Below are positions 1 to 8,070 of a stretch of DNA of 64,000 nt, in pieces. Below the pieces are notes generated by a model. The model did not search any database and was not told where the DNA came from. It worked only from the letters and a program-made list of their open reading frames with translations. The stretch is from Cohnella rhizosphaerae (GTDB lineage Bacteria; Bacillota; Bacilli; Paenibacillales; Paenibacillaceae): the NCBI RefSeq assembly GCF_029525575.1, contig NZ_JAPDIA010000009.1, positions 1,154,964-1,218,963 on the forward strand, written 5' to 3'. The translations under genes and the position numbers were made by a program. Numbering within the stretch: position 1 is the first letter of the stretch; each line of letters opens with the position of its first letter.

Positions 1-2
1 GG

Positions 3-86
3 ACGCCGCGCGATGGCGGCGCGAAGGCGAGATGGACGGCGCCGCGTGGCGTTCGGCGCATCCGGCAGGTACGGTCGAGGCGCTAA
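3..86 (+). CDS. Possible 3' end of an upstream gene with an Arg-rich tail
   Basis: Frame 3 is open from the window edge to a TAA at 84-86 and reads as a basic, Arg-rich tail ending VRSRR. A similar basic C-terminus is seen on the glycosyltransferase at 16817-18394, so this could be the end of a preceding cluster gene. It overlaps the 5' part of the next reading frame, and only 28 codons are visible, so the call is weak. Confidence 0.25.
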   Translation, partial: TPRDGGAKARWTAPRGVRRIRQVRSRR

Positions 87-985
87 GAAGCTATGCCCAG
101 CGTACCTGGACTGAAAAAGCTTGCCGGCATTCGGCTGCAGGCCCAGGAAATCTTCTGCGGTTCAGCCGCTACGGAGCGGCTTATGCGGAGGGCATCCGCA
201 GGGGCAGCGGGCTGGAGCTGCACGGCGAGCTCCTCCCCCTTCGGCGTTCGGCATCCGCGGTTCTGTATGCGGAAGGAAATGAATCAAGGCTTCCGTCGGT
301 GCTGTCCGAACTCGAGCGTCTGCCGCTTCAGGAGATCGTCGTCGTGCTGGGCGCAGGCGCCGAACGGACGCTTGAGACGCTGCTGTCTTACCCGCGCGTC
401 GTCGCGGTTCATTCTCCGGCCGGGTACGTGAGTCCGCATGCGGCCCGCGCCGCGGGCGCCAGATTGACCGGAGCGGATGCGGTGCTGTTCGCGGACGGCG
501 CCAAGCCTTGCTCCGCCAAGCTGCTCGGCGCGCTGCTCGTTCACGCAGACGCCGGTACGGACGTCGTCCTGAGCGACAGAACGACGCAAGAGGGAGCGTT
601 CAATCGCAGAGGAGCCGAATCATGGCTGCGGGAGTTTCTCAATGTCTCCCTCGGCAGGCCCGATCTGCGCGCGGACGCGATCGGCGGCGTGCCGTTCGTC
701 TTGTCGCGCAGGGCGATCGACGCCATCGGTACCGAAGCGCTCGGCATCCCCGCGCGGGCGCAGGCGGCAGCGCTCGTACAGGGTTTACGCATATCGGTTT
801 GCGGGACCGTTCCAGGCTCGGGCGAGCGGGAACCGGCATCGGCAGGAAGCGGCCATATCGAGGCTTGGCGGGATTGCCTGTCTATGCGGGACGCGAGACT
901 CGGCTTTCCGGACAGCAAGCGCAATCGTCAAGCGATCGGAGGAGAGGCCCATGGAGAAGACGGCGGTCGTCTTGCCCGGCTTTAA
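32..985 (+). CDS. Degenerate GT2-like glycosyltransferase with tetrad tag; 5' end uncertain
   Basis: The protein has a short helical tag, RYGAAYAEGIRRG (about residues 46-58), then a GT-A-like alpha/beta domain with an opening strand (SAVLYAEGNE), EIVVVLGAG, and a segment ADAVLFADGAKP where a GT2 enzyme would normally have its DxD metal site. The second acidic residue is absent, so catalysis is doubtful. The frame is open to the window edge, so the true start may lie upstream of 32; an ATG at 93 in another frame would also serve if there is an indel in the A-run near 113. The 3' end overlaps the next gene by 35 bases. The context is a spore-type glycosylation cluster; a role in spore surface glycosylation is inference. 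Confidence 0.55.
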   Translation: MDGAAWRSAHPAGTVEALRSYAQRTWTEKACRHSAAGPGNLLRFSRYGAAYAEGIRRGSGLELHGELLPLRRSASAVLYAEGNESRLPSVLSELERLPLQEIVVVLGAGAERTLETLLSYPRVVAVHSPAGYVSPHAARAAGARLTGADAVLFADGAKPCSAKLLGALLVHADAGTDVVLSDRTTQEGAFNRRGAESWLREFLNVSLGRPDLRADAIGGVPFVLSRRAIDAIGTEALGIPARAQAAALVQGLRISVCGTVPGSGEREPASAGSGHIEAWRDCLSMRDARLGFPDSKRNRQAIGGEAHGEDGGRLARL

Positions 986-1616
986 CGGTCCGGCATGGCT
1001 CGAGGAATGCGTTCAAGCGGTTCGGCGGCATGCCGAAGAAGCGGTGGAACTCATCGTAGTCGCATCGGGGCCATCGGAGCGCGTTTCCGAGACGGCGCAT
1101 TGGTGCAGGAGGAGCGGCATCGCCTGTATTGCGTTGCCGGGCAAGGTCGGGCTTGCGGAAGCCTTCAACAAAGGCATACGGCTAGCGGCTGCGGATGAGA
1201 TCGTCCTGCTGGATGAAGGCTGGACGCCCCTTCCCGGCTGGCTGCCCGGCTTGAAGGAGGCGCTGGGAGAGGGCGATCGCGGAGGCGTGGCGATTCTCTC
1301 GGTCTTGCCGGAGGAGGACTTCAACGGGACGAGCGCTCCAAACGCGTACATGGGCGGAGCGGGCATCGCGATGCGCAGACGGGCGGCGGAGCGGATCGGG
1401 ATGCTCGACCCCCGCTTTCGCAGCGGCGTTTGGACGTTCGCGGATTATGCGCTGCGATCGAGACTGAACGGATACGAGCCGAAGCCTGTGCGCGGACGGC
1501 TCGTATGCCGATCTGCCGCGTCTTTTACCGGCACGCGCGACGGCAACAGCGAGACGGCGTTCGACCGGCAAGCCTTCGACGAGAAATGGAGCTTGGACGC
1601 GTTCGGCATATTTTAA
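951..1616 (+). CDS. Short GT2-like glycosyltransferase
   Basis: This 221-residue protein starts at ATG 951 behind GGAGGAGAG. It shows a GT2 layout: opening strand TAVVLPGFNGPAWLEECV, a second strand VELIVVASGP, the donor-site helix GKVGLAEAFNKGIRLA, then IVLLDEGWTP where the family usually has an N-D-D or DxD metal site, and a late acceptor segment GMLDPRFRSGVWTFADYALR. The replacement of DxD by DEG is unusual. It is shorter than most GT2 enzymes and lacks the basic tetrad tag. It overlaps the preceding frame and lies 13 bases before the nucleotidyltransferase, so probably in one operon. Acceptor and sugar are unknown. Confidence 0.65.
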   Translation: MEKTAVVLPGFNGPAWLEECVQAVRRHAEEAVELIVVASGPSERVSETAHWCRRSGIACIALPGKVGLAEAFNKGIRLAAADEIVLLDEGWTPLPGWLPGLKEALGEGDRGGVAILSVLPEEDFNGTSAPNAYMGGAGIAMRRRAAERIGMLDPRFRSGVWTFADYALRSRLNGYEPKPVRGRLVCRSAASFTGTRDGNSETAFDRQAFDEKWSLDAFGIF

Positions 1617-1629
1617 AGGAGGGGTGGCC

Positions 1630-2355
1630 TTGAAAGCCGTAATATTGGCAGGCGGCTCGGGAACGCGGCTGAAGCCGCTCACGTACTGGACGAACAAGCA
1701 TTTGCTGCCCGTCGGCAGGTATCCGATGATCTGTTACGGCATCGCGAGGCTTCGCGAGGCTGGCGTCAGGGATATCGTGCTCGTAACGGGGCGGGGCTCG
1801 CTCGGAGATTTCGTCGAGGTGCTGGGCAGCGGACGGGACTGGGGCGTCTCGATCGTATACCGGGTCCAGGAGGAAGCGGGCGGCATTGCGCAAGCGCTGG
1901 AGCTGGCGCGCCCGATGCTGCATGCCGGCGAGAAGTTCGCGGTGCTGCTCGGCGACAATTTGTTCTCCGAGTCGGTCGCGCCTTACTTCCAGGACTTTCA
2001 GCGTCAACCTGACGGTGCGATGGTGCTCCTTTACCCGGTGGACGATCCGCGCCGGTACGGCGTTCCCGAGATGGATCAGGCGGGGGGCAGGATTCTCCAC
2101 ATCGAAGAAAAACCGGAGCATCCCGCTTCCTCCTACTGCGTCACAGGCCTTTACATGTACCATGCCGACGTGTTCGACATCATCGACGGGATCAAGCCCT
2201 CGCAGCGCGGCGAGCTGGAGATCACCGACGTGAACAACGCATACGCCCATGCGGGCAAGCTGACGTTCCGCGAGCTGTCGGGCTGGTGGAACGACGCGGG
2301 AACCTTCGAATCGCTCGAGGAAGCGAGCGGGAAGCTGAAGGGCGTCTTGCCGTGA
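1630..2355 (+). CDS. RmlA-like sugar-1-phosphate nucleotidylyltransferase
   Basis: The protein (241 residues) begins MKAVILAGGSGTRLKPLT and continues with TNKHLLPVGRYPMICY, the nucleotide-binding signature and glucose-1-phosphate thymidylyltransferase motif of the RmlA family. LLGDNLF and the metal and product region EKPEHPASSYCVTGLYMY are also present, ending in GWWNDAGTFESL. Such enzymes join a sugar 1-phosphate and an NTP to give an NDP-sugar and pyrophosphate. I choose TTG 1630, seven bases after AGGAGG (1617-1622); the in-frame GTG at 1624 sits too close to that site. It is somewhat shorter than canonical RmlA (about 290 residues), as is common in glycosyltransferase clusters. It probably supplies an activated sugar to its neighbours; the exact sugar is not shown. 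Confidence 0.85.
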   Translation: MKAVILAGGSGTRLKPLTYWTNKHLLPVGRYPMICYGIARLREAGVRDIVLVTGRGSLGDFVEVLGSGRDWGVSIVYRVQEEAGGIAQALELARPMLHAGEKFAVLLGDNLFSESVAPYFQDFQRQPDGAMVLLYPVDDPRRYGVPEMDQAGGRILHIEEKPEHPASSYCVTGLYMYHADVFDIIDGIKPSQRGELEITDVNNAYAHAGKLTFRELSGWWNDAGTFESLEEASGKLKGVLP

Positions 2356-3356
2356 AAAGGATCGCCCGCCGGCGCGCCGGCGCGTCCTCGAAGCGGCACA
2401 AGGCAGGTTCCGGCGGCGTCAGGCGTGGCGGAAGGCGGAGCGTCGGCATGTCCGGGCGCAAGGATCGAATGCGGCGAAAAAGGCCCAAGCGGGCTGCCCT
2501 TCTTGCTAACCATGCGATGCAGCGGGATGCGCCGGACTATGTGAAAGGTTATCGCGAGGGTCTGTACGACGGCGGCGAGCGTTTGCTCGAAGCCGCATTG
2601 CCCGCCGACCGGATCGTGCCGGACATCTCGGTGGCCGAAGCGATCGCAGCCGGAATACCGCACGTGCTGACGCGCAGTCTCAGGCTGATGGGACCGGATG
2701 AGCTATGCGCGGAGATGGCGTCCGCGCTGGCGGCGGGCAGTCCTTGCAGCGTCGTGCGTCTGGGCGACGGAGAGCTTCTCACGCTGGCGCAGGATACGCT
2801 GAAGCCGGCCGACGAGATCGCCCGGGAGAGCCCGTTTCTGTCGTACGCAGGGGTCGACGCGCCAGACGGCGAGGCGAGGGATACGCTCGCGGCCGCCGTC
2901 CGCAAGGCGACGGTCGTGGGCGTCCCGCTGTCGCGCAGGCCGAATTATCAGCCGCTGCTGTTCGAAGCGCTCAGACGCAACGGCGTATCGCCCGAGTCGC
3001 TGCGTCTCACGAGCTCGACGATCAATTACGCCCTGTACGAGTCGGGTCAGCTGATGCGGCTGGCCGCCGGCAAACGGATCGCGATCGTGGGCAACAGCGC
3101 GGAAGCGCTGGCCCGCGCGCTGCGGGCGGCCGGCCTCGATGTCGTTCATACCGTCTCGCCGGTAGACGGCATCGCGGATTATGCTTCCGCCGTGGAACGA
3201 GCGGCCGCGGTGCCGTTCGATCTGGCGCTCGTGTCCGCGGGCGTCGCGGCGGTCCCGATCTGCGTCTGGCTCGCCGAGCGGACGGGCAAGGTGGCGTTCG
3301 ATTTCGGCCATATGGCAGACAGGCTGGGCGGGACGCCGGCGCCGGCGAACGCGTAG
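2352..3356 (+). CDS. GT-D fold glycosyltransferase with basic N-terminus and tetrad tag
   Basis: The start at GTG 2352 overlaps the stop of the previous gene (GTGA), suggesting translational coupling; no strong ribosome site is seen. Residues 1-48 are rich in Arg and Lys. Residues 66-75 carry a short tag, GYREGLYDGG, with glycine every four positions. The C-terminal domain has CSVVRLGDGELLTLAQ, the RxGDGE signature of GT-D fold glycosyltransferases (DUF1792-like), followed by VVGVPLSRRPNYQPLLFEAL and a Rossmann-like KRIAIVGNSAEALARAL. GT-D enzymes transfer sugars to glycans or glycoproteins in surface glycosylation. The tag and context suggest action on the forming spore; the substrate is unknown. 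Confidence 0.75.
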   Translation: MKRIARRRAGASSKRHKAGSGGVRRGGRRSVGMSGRKDRMRRKRPKRAALLANHAMQRDAPDYVKGYREGLYDGGERLLEAALPADRIVPDISVAEAIAAGIPHVLTRSLRLMGPDELCAEMASALAAGSPCSVVRLGDGELLTLAQDTLKPADEIARESPFLSYAGVDAPDGEARDTLAAAVRKATVVGVPLSRRPNYQPLLFEALRRNGVSPESLRLTSSTINYALYESGQLMRLAAGKRIAIVGNSAEALARALRAAGLDVVHTVSPVDGIADYASAVERAAAVPFDLALVSAGVAAVPICVWLAERTGKVAFDFGHMADRLGGTPAPANA

Positions 3357-3393
3357 CGTTCGGAAGACGCTCATAGAAAGGAGGCAGACGCGG

Positions 3394-4758
3394 ATGGTAA
3401 AATATCGAGCGTCTCGCGGGGGCAGACGCGTCGTTCGGCAGCGTTCCCGGCGGCGCAGGACGATCGCAAGGGAGGCTCCCGGGTACCAGGACGGCCACGA
3501 GAACGGATATCGCGAAGGCGTACAGGCGGGGCTTGCGAGCTACGATACGATTTTCGACGGCACCAGCATCATCATCCCTACGTTCAACCAGCGAGAGCTG
3601 CTCGCCAAGTGCATCAACAGCATCGTCAGATATACGGAACCAGCCTACGAGATTATCGTCGTCGACAACGGCTCGACCGACGGAACGGCCGAATATTTGG
3701 CGAGACTCGGGGCGATCGTTAGGCATCGGGTGCTTGAGCGCAATCTGGGCTTTGCGGGGGCGTGCAATATCGGTCTCATGATGGCGAAGGGCCGGACGTT
3801 GATGCTGCTTAACAACGATACGCTCGTCACCGAGAATTGGCTGGAGAACCTGCTTGCCTGTCTGAAGAGCGATGCGGACATCGGCATGGTGGGACCGGTG
3901 ACGAACTTTATCAGCGGGGAACAGCAGATCCAGGTACCGTACACCGACATTCACGATATGCAGTCGTTCGCCTCGAGATTCAACCGGCATGACCCGAATC
4001 GCTGGCGGAATACCGATCGTCTCGTCGGCTTCTGCGTGCTGATGCAGCGGGAGACCTTTCTCAAGCTAGGCTACCTGGACGAAGGCTTCGAGCTTGGCAA
4101 CTTCGAGGACGACGACTGGGACATCCGTGTGCGGCTGCTCGGCCAGCGGCTCGTGATCGCGGGCGATACGTTCATCCATCACTTCGGAAGCGTCAGCATC
4201 CGGGCGCTCGGCGACGGCTTCCAGCGCGTTCATTCGGCGAACGAGCGTTACTATCTGGACAAATGGCGGGGCTGGCAGCGGTGGTCCGGCATCGTCGCGT
4301 CTTCCTCGGGGAAGGATGGGCGGGACGGATCGTTGGGACTCAGCGAGCTGTTCCCAAGCGGGGTAGCGGTACGGGTAGGCGATGCCGACGTCTATTGGGT
4401 GGAAGGCGGCAAGCGAAGGCTCGTGGCCGGCGTGCTGCCGATCGAGGCCGTGAAGCTCTCGCGCGTCGATCTTCGCCGATGGCCGATCGGAGAGCCGATC
4501 GAAGCGCAGGAAGCGCTGGAGCGCTGGCATGCAGGCGTCGTGCCTGTCGAAGGAAAAGCGTGCGCGGTCGCGCTGCTGCCGGACGGAACGGCTTATCATC
4601 TGGAGGGGGATACCGCAAGGCCCCTGCTCGGTTCCGCCGCGCTGAAGAGCTGGAATCTGCATCTCAAGCCGATGGCGGAAGTGTCGGAAACAGCGCTTGA
4701 GGGATGGCGCCAAGGCGCTCCGATCATCGCGCTCCCGAAGCTGCTGCAGGCTTTGTAA
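3394..4758 (+). CDS. GT2 glycosyltransferase with tetrad tag and two C-terminal repeats
   Basis: Start ATG 3394 follows AAAGGAGGC. Residues 1-27 are basic (RSRRRR at 17-22). Residues 30-46 are a tetrad tag, GYQDGHENGYREGVQAG, with Gly at 30, 34, 38, 42 and 46. A complete GT2 domain follows: SIIIPTFNQRELLAKC, EIIVVDNGSTDGT, NLGFAGACNIG and the metal-binding LLNNDT, with EDDDWDIRVRLLG as the acceptor-side acidic motif. The last ~140 residues hold two ~45-residue repeats, opening with VYWVEGGKRR and AYHLEGDTAR and ending GEPI and GAPI. A related repeat is on the GT4 protein at 16817. A rho-independent terminator follows. The enzyme is likely active; its sugar and acceptor are unknown. Confidence 0.85.
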   Translation: MVKYRASRGGRRVVRQRSRRRRTIAREAPGYQDGHENGYREGVQAGLASYDTIFDGTSIIIPTFNQRELLAKCINSIVRYTEPAYEIIVVDNGSTDGTAEYLARLGAIVRHRVLERNLGFAGACNIGLMMAKGRTLMLLNNDTLVTENWLENLLACLKSDADIGMVGPVTNFISGEQQIQVPYTDIHDMQSFASRFNRHDPNRWRNTDRLVGFCVLMQRETFLKLGYLDEGFELGNFEDDDWDIRVRLLGQRLVIAGDTFIHHFGSVSIRALGDGFQRVHSANERYYLDKWRGWQRWSGIVASSSGKDGRDGSLGLSELFPSGVAVRVGDADVYWVEGGKRRLVAGVLPIEAVKLSRVDLRRWPIGEPIEAQEALERWHAGVVPVEGKACAVALLPDGTAYHLEGDTARPLLGSAALKSWNLHLKPMAEVSETALEGWRQGAPIIALPKLLQAL

Positions 4759-4776
4759 TGCATCTATTCGAACACG

Positions 4777-4803
4777 AGGCGAGCCGATTCCGGCTCGCCT
4801 TTC
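4777..4803 (+). terminator. Intrinsic terminator
   Basis: A perfect 9-bp stem, AGGCGAGCC with GGCTCGCCT, encloses six bases and is followed by a short T-rich tail. It lies 18 bases after the stop of the GT2 gene and closes the first operon. Confidence 0.8.
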
Positions 4804-4984
4804 TGCAGTGTGCGGGAAGCTGGCGAAACGCTTTTTTTGCCGCGCTGCGGAGGCAATGATTCGATCGGCGACGATCGATCTTCGAGTGGCAAACGGGCAA
4901 GCGCCGCATAAGATGTTGGAGGCATGAAGCGCGCCGAACGGCACGTACACGAGCACCGCAAGCGGAGGCGGGGGAGGCGGAACC

Positions 4985-5272
4985 TTGCAAAAATTGCTGA
5001 CTGAAGTGGCGGTTCACCTGTCCCACTCCCACCAGCATATGGCGCGCATATTGGACGCGAAGCGTCAGATCGCGGTGCGGATGTCGCAGATGGTCACGGC
5101 CATACCGGATATGCATCCCGATTTAAGCGGACTGGACGGACTGCTGGAAGGTTCCGCGGACGTCACCAAGAACATCATTGCCTACGTGGTCGGACTGGCC
5201 GATATGCAAGACGCGCTGGCCGACAGCCTCGAGCAGATCGTGAAGGCGGCGAACATTCCCGACGAAGAATGA
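4985..5272 (+). CDS. Small helical protein 1 of a paralogous trio
   Basis: This 95-residue protein starts at TTG 4985 behind a G-rich site, GGGGGAGGCGG. It is predicted all-helical from its heptad-like pattern, with no signal peptide or membrane segment. It has two similar helical units, one around HSHQHMARILDAKRQIAVRM and one around LADMQDALADSLEQIV. The pattern Q/H-x-x-MA-x-(I/M)L-(D/E) recurs in the two following genes. I do not recognise an experimentally known function. The position inside the glycosyltransferase cluster suggests a structural or adaptor role at the spore surface, which is inference. Confidence 0.75.
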   Translation: MQKLLTEVAVHLSHSHQHMARILDAKRQIAVRMSQMVTAIPDMHPDLSGLDGLLEGSADVTKNIIAYVVGLADMQDALADSLEQIVKAANIPDEE

Positions 5273-5302
5273 CGGGCGGGCCTCGCAGGGAGGAGATCGG
5301 CG

Positions 5303-5644
5303 ATGACGAGAGAGGAAGCCTATTACAATACATTAAATGCGATCGCCAAGATGCAGTGGAACATGGCGATGATTCTGGAAGCGAAGGCCTTCGAGGCGGA
5401 GAAGGTTCGCAACTGGCTGTGCATGCACGTCACCACGGACTCGATCCCCGACCATGCGTCGAACCTGTCTACCTCCCTGAAAATTCACGAGCAAAACGTT
5501 GAGCTGATTGAGAGTCTGACCAAGCTGTGCCAGGGGATGAACCGCAGCATGAAAACGATACTCTCGCCGGGCGGCGACGAAGAAGAAGGCGGCGGTCTGT
5601 CCGGACTGCTGGACGGCTTCGGAGGCGGCGACTCGGACGGATGA
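5303..5644 (+). CDS. Small helical protein 2 of a paralogous trio
   Basis: This 113-residue protein starts at ATG 5303 after GGGAGGAG. It has two helical units: LNAIAKMQWNMAMILEAKAF, matching the motif of its neighbours, and IESLTKLCQGMNRSMKTIL. It ends in an acidic, glycine-rich tail (EEEGGGLSGLLDGFGGGDSDG). Two cysteines (WLCMH and KLCQG) are present. There is no signal peptide. Its stop overlaps the start of the next gene (ATGA), so the two are probably translationally coupled. Function is unknown. Confidence 0.75.
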   Translation: MTREEAYYNTLNAIAKMQWNMAMILEAKAFEAEKVRNWLCMHVTTDSIPDHASNLSTSLKIHEQNVELIESLTKLCQGMNRSMKTILSPGGDEEEGGGLSGLLDGFGGGDSDG

Positions 5645-6045
5645 GCCGGTTGAACGCGGAGTGGGAAGCGAAGCTTGCCATGCTGAAGGCGATCGCGCGA
5701 AGCCAGGAAGCGATGGCTCGCATGCTGGAGAGCGCGGCAGACGTCGGCGCCGCGAGCTCGCCGTCCGCTTCTGTGCTGCGCGAGCACGTGCGGGTGATGA
5801 CGGGGCTGCAAGCCGAGATGGCGAGAAGCGTGGCCGGCGTGTCCTGGACGCCGCCAAGGCAAGGCAGGCCGGTTCGTCCTTGGCTGAAAAAGGGGGCGGC
5901 CGTGCGCCTGACGATCGTCTCGGGGGGGCGGGACCGAAGGAAGCGCGACGAGGCGGATCGAATCGCCGGCAACGGCTGGCTGATATGCGCGGGATACGCG
6001 GGGACAGCAAGCGCTAGGGGGAGTACGGGCGGGCATGAGCTTTGA
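5641..6045 (+). CDS. Small helical protein 3 of a paralogous trio; true end may be 5983
   Basis: The protein starts at ATG 5641, overlapping the previous stop. Its N-terminal half, AMLKAIARSQEAMARMLES followed by LREHVRVMTGLQAEMARSV, has the two helical units of the trio. The C-terminal half is low-complexity and basic. A run of seven G at 5922-5928 lies in frame. Seven-G runs elsewhere in this window mark frame breaks; with six G the protein would end at the TGA at 5981-5983 with a short Ser/Ala/Thr-rich tail. The C-terminus past residue ~94 is therefore uncertain. Function is unknown. Confidence 0.6.
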   Translation: MSRLNAEWEAKLAMLKAIARSQEAMARMLESAADVGAASSPSASVLREHVRVMTGLQAEMARSVAGVSWTPPRQGRPVRPWLKKGAAVRLTIVSGGRDRRKRDEADRIAGNGWLICAGYAGTASARGSTGGHEL

Positions 6046-6100
6046 GGTTTAACGGCTGCAGTCAAGCTGCAGCTAATCGTCGAGTGGAGGAGAAGCGGCT

Positions 6101-6385
6101 ATGGAGAGCATGGCTGTACATGCGCTGCGCAAAACGAAACGGGCGAAGCCGAGGCGGAGAACGCGTACGCTGCGGAGGAAAGTCGCAGCGCCGAGGCGGA
6201 AGCCCGGCCTCAAAAAACGCGCGCCAGCCGGCGGCAAGAGGCGAATCGGCCGCGTCAGAAGCCGCAGGCAGAGGGCGGCCAAGCCGAGCGCGGGCTTTAA
6301 CCAGGCTTACAATGAAGGCTACAATGCAGGCTTTGCCAAAGGTTTCGAAGACGGCCACCAGCTCGCATACGATCAGCAGGTTTGA
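6101..6385 (+). CDS. Stand-alone basic plus tetrad-repeat protein
   Basis: This 94-residue protein starts at ATG 6101 after GGAGGAGAAG (a second ATG lies at 6110). Residues 10-62 are an Arg/Lys-rich tract (about half basic residues). Residues 65-91 are seven uninterrupted four-residue repeats, a small residue then an aromatic or His, at 65, 69, 73, 77, 81, 85 and 89; part of it reads GYNAGFAKGFEDGH. The same arrangement, shorter, forms the N-terminus of the glycosyltransferases at 2352, 3394, 14482 and 15645. Here it stands without an enzyme domain. I know no name for it. It could be a scaffold that binds the tagged enzymes or a spore coat component; both are inference. Confidence 0.75.
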   Translation: MESMAVHALRKTKRAKPRRRTRTLRRKVAAPRRKPGLKKRAPAGGKRRIGRVRSRRQRAAKPSAGFNQAYNEGYNAGFAKGFEDGHQLAYDQQV

Positions 6386-6508
6386 TCGGAGGCGCAGGAG
6401 TGGATCCGAGCAGCAAGCCGCTTCAGGGCAGAAGCCCCACGAAATGAACTATTGACGAAATTTGCCGATCGATTATATACTATCCAAAAATAGGATAATC
6501 AAATGCGA

Positions 6509-6556
6509 GGAAGCACCCGCAGACGAAGTCAGACGTCTCTCGTGCTTCCTTTTTTT
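6509..6556 (+). terminator. Intrinsic terminator
   Basis: GGAAGCAC (6509-6516) pairs with GTGCTTCC (6542-6549), with an inner AGACG/CGTCT stem, and seven T follow directly. It probably ends the transcript of the small-protein genes. Confidence 0.75.
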
Positions 6557-6628
6557 ATGCCTATTTACGTTTAACGGTACTTTGCGTCTTGTGTGCGTAT
6601 CGGCGTGGGGGCGAGGCGAGGGCGCGAT

Positions 6629-6811
6629 AAGTGTTAAAAGGCAACTAATTTAACCGACGTCCGCTCAAACGCTCGGATAGTTGTCAAAAGGCATCTAAAT
6701 GATCGTAAATTGGAGTCGGACGCGTGAAAGTGGGGAAATAAATGCCTTTTGACAACTGTTGGCGTGGTGGAGGAGGCTTCGTGCTGAAATAGATGCTTTC
6801 TGACCACTAAT
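6629..6811. repeat. Four-copy intergenic repeat array, two direct then two inverted
   Basis: Two direct copies (6629-6650 and 6678-6700, core TTGTCAAAAGGCATCTAAAT) are followed by two inverted copies (6735-6756, core AAATAAATGCCTTTTGACAA, and 6786-6811). Copies start 49, 57 and 51 bases apart. The inner pair is the best conserved; the outer copies carry several substitutions. No gene is seen here. The geometry matches the array at 23235-23425, whose core sequence differs. Confidence 0.75.
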
Positions 6812-6857
6812 CGTATTACAGAGGTGCCATTATCCATTAGAAACGGGGGGATTTGTA

Positions 6858-8019
6858 ATGATCGGGCAATTGGCGTGGATGAAGAAGAAGGGGCGTCTCT
6901 CGCGTCTCGTGTTTATTTCCGTTATGTTGACTGCGGTGCTGCTGCATACAGCCGATGTTTATGGCGCTTCGTCCGAGCGTAAGCAGTCGGGCGGGAACCT
7001 ATCTAACGGGGCGAATCCGCTGAACGATATCGGCAGTCACTGGGCGAGGCAGGCGATCGAGACCGCAGTCGCCAAAGGTTATGTCAAAGGCTACCCCGAC
7101 GGCACATTTAAGCCGAACAAAGAAGTCTCGCGCGCCGAATTCGTGAAGATGGTCGCCGACTCGCTGCATCTGCCTGTTACTTCCGCAAGCGCTGGTACGA
7201 AGTGGTACATGCCCTATGTATCTGCGTTGAAGGCTGCTGCGCTGCTGCAGGACAGCGACCTGGGCGCGAGCTGGGATGGCCAGATGAATCGCACGGAAAT
7301 GTCCAAGCTACTCGTTCGCGGCACGGATGACTCGGTGCGGGGCAAGAAGCTGACGGACGGAGAAGCACTGTACAAATCGGCTTCGGTCGGGCTGATCGGC
7401 GGGATTGCGGATGGTACTTTGAACGAAAAAGGCACGACGACGCGGGCCGAGGCCGTGGCGGTTATTGAGCGGCTCTCGACGGTTCGGGCGGGGGGGCAAG
7501 TTGACGGCTGATAAGAATGCGGTGCAGAACGCGGCGATTATCTATAAGGGAACGAACCTAGAGGAAGCATGGGGCGTAAAGCCGATTGCGCTGCCGGCGA
7601 AGCTTGATTTCGGTCCGCAGGTTGACGTAACACTCGACAAAATGGTCGTTATTGACCTGGATGATCCTAAGTCGCCGCTGCGGAAACGGGCGATTAACCT
7701 GGTGAGTACATTTGATGCCAGCTATTTCAAAAAGGACGCTTATGTCGTGGCATTACATTTTAACCTGGAGACGGCAAAGATCTCGTCCGGAATGTGGTCA
7801 TTTAATGGAAATAAAATCACTCCTTATACCCCGTCTACAGGTTTTCATTGGGTTTACAACGATGTAAACGATGTGGCAAGCGACTTCTTTAATCTCCTCA
7901 CTGCTATGGACCTATCAAAGCAACAAAGCAAAGAAGGTTGGTATGTCATGGCTATTTCAAAGAGTTATCTGGAACAGCATCAAAATAGTAAAAAAAGTTC
8001 CTATTTTCAACGGATATAA
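6858..8019 (+). CDS. SLH-domain surface protein (one frame break)
   Basis: The start is ATG 6858 after a G-rich site. A Sec signal peptide (basic start, hydrophobic core, cleavage near VYGASS) is followed by three SLH repeats: DIGSHWARQAIETAVAKGYV with YPDGTFKPNKEVSRAEFVKM, a second diverged copy ending NRTEMSKLLVRG, and a third with GIADGTLNEKGTTTRAEAVA. SLH domains bind pyruvylated secondary cell-wall polymer. The C-terminal ~170 residues are unrecognised. The frame breaks at the G7 run 7490-7496; taking one G as surplus restores a 386-residue protein. DNA after about 7640 becomes AT-rich. The gene lies 51 bases before the giant secreted protein, so the two may be co-transcribed and act together at the surface. 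Confidence 0.8.
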
Positions 8020-8070
8020 GCAAGGTTATGTTCTCCTGAGTGCTGAAAGTTAAGGAGGTCATAAAATTTT

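Noticed and set aside
4924..5001. A 26-codon basic open frame before the first small helical protein
   Set aside because: The GGAGG lies one base from the ATG, too close, and the frame overlaps the next gene's start.
7490..7496. Phase variation of the SLH gene through its G7 tract
   Set aside because: Similar breaks occur in housekeeping-type genes across the window, so base-calling error is the simpler reading.
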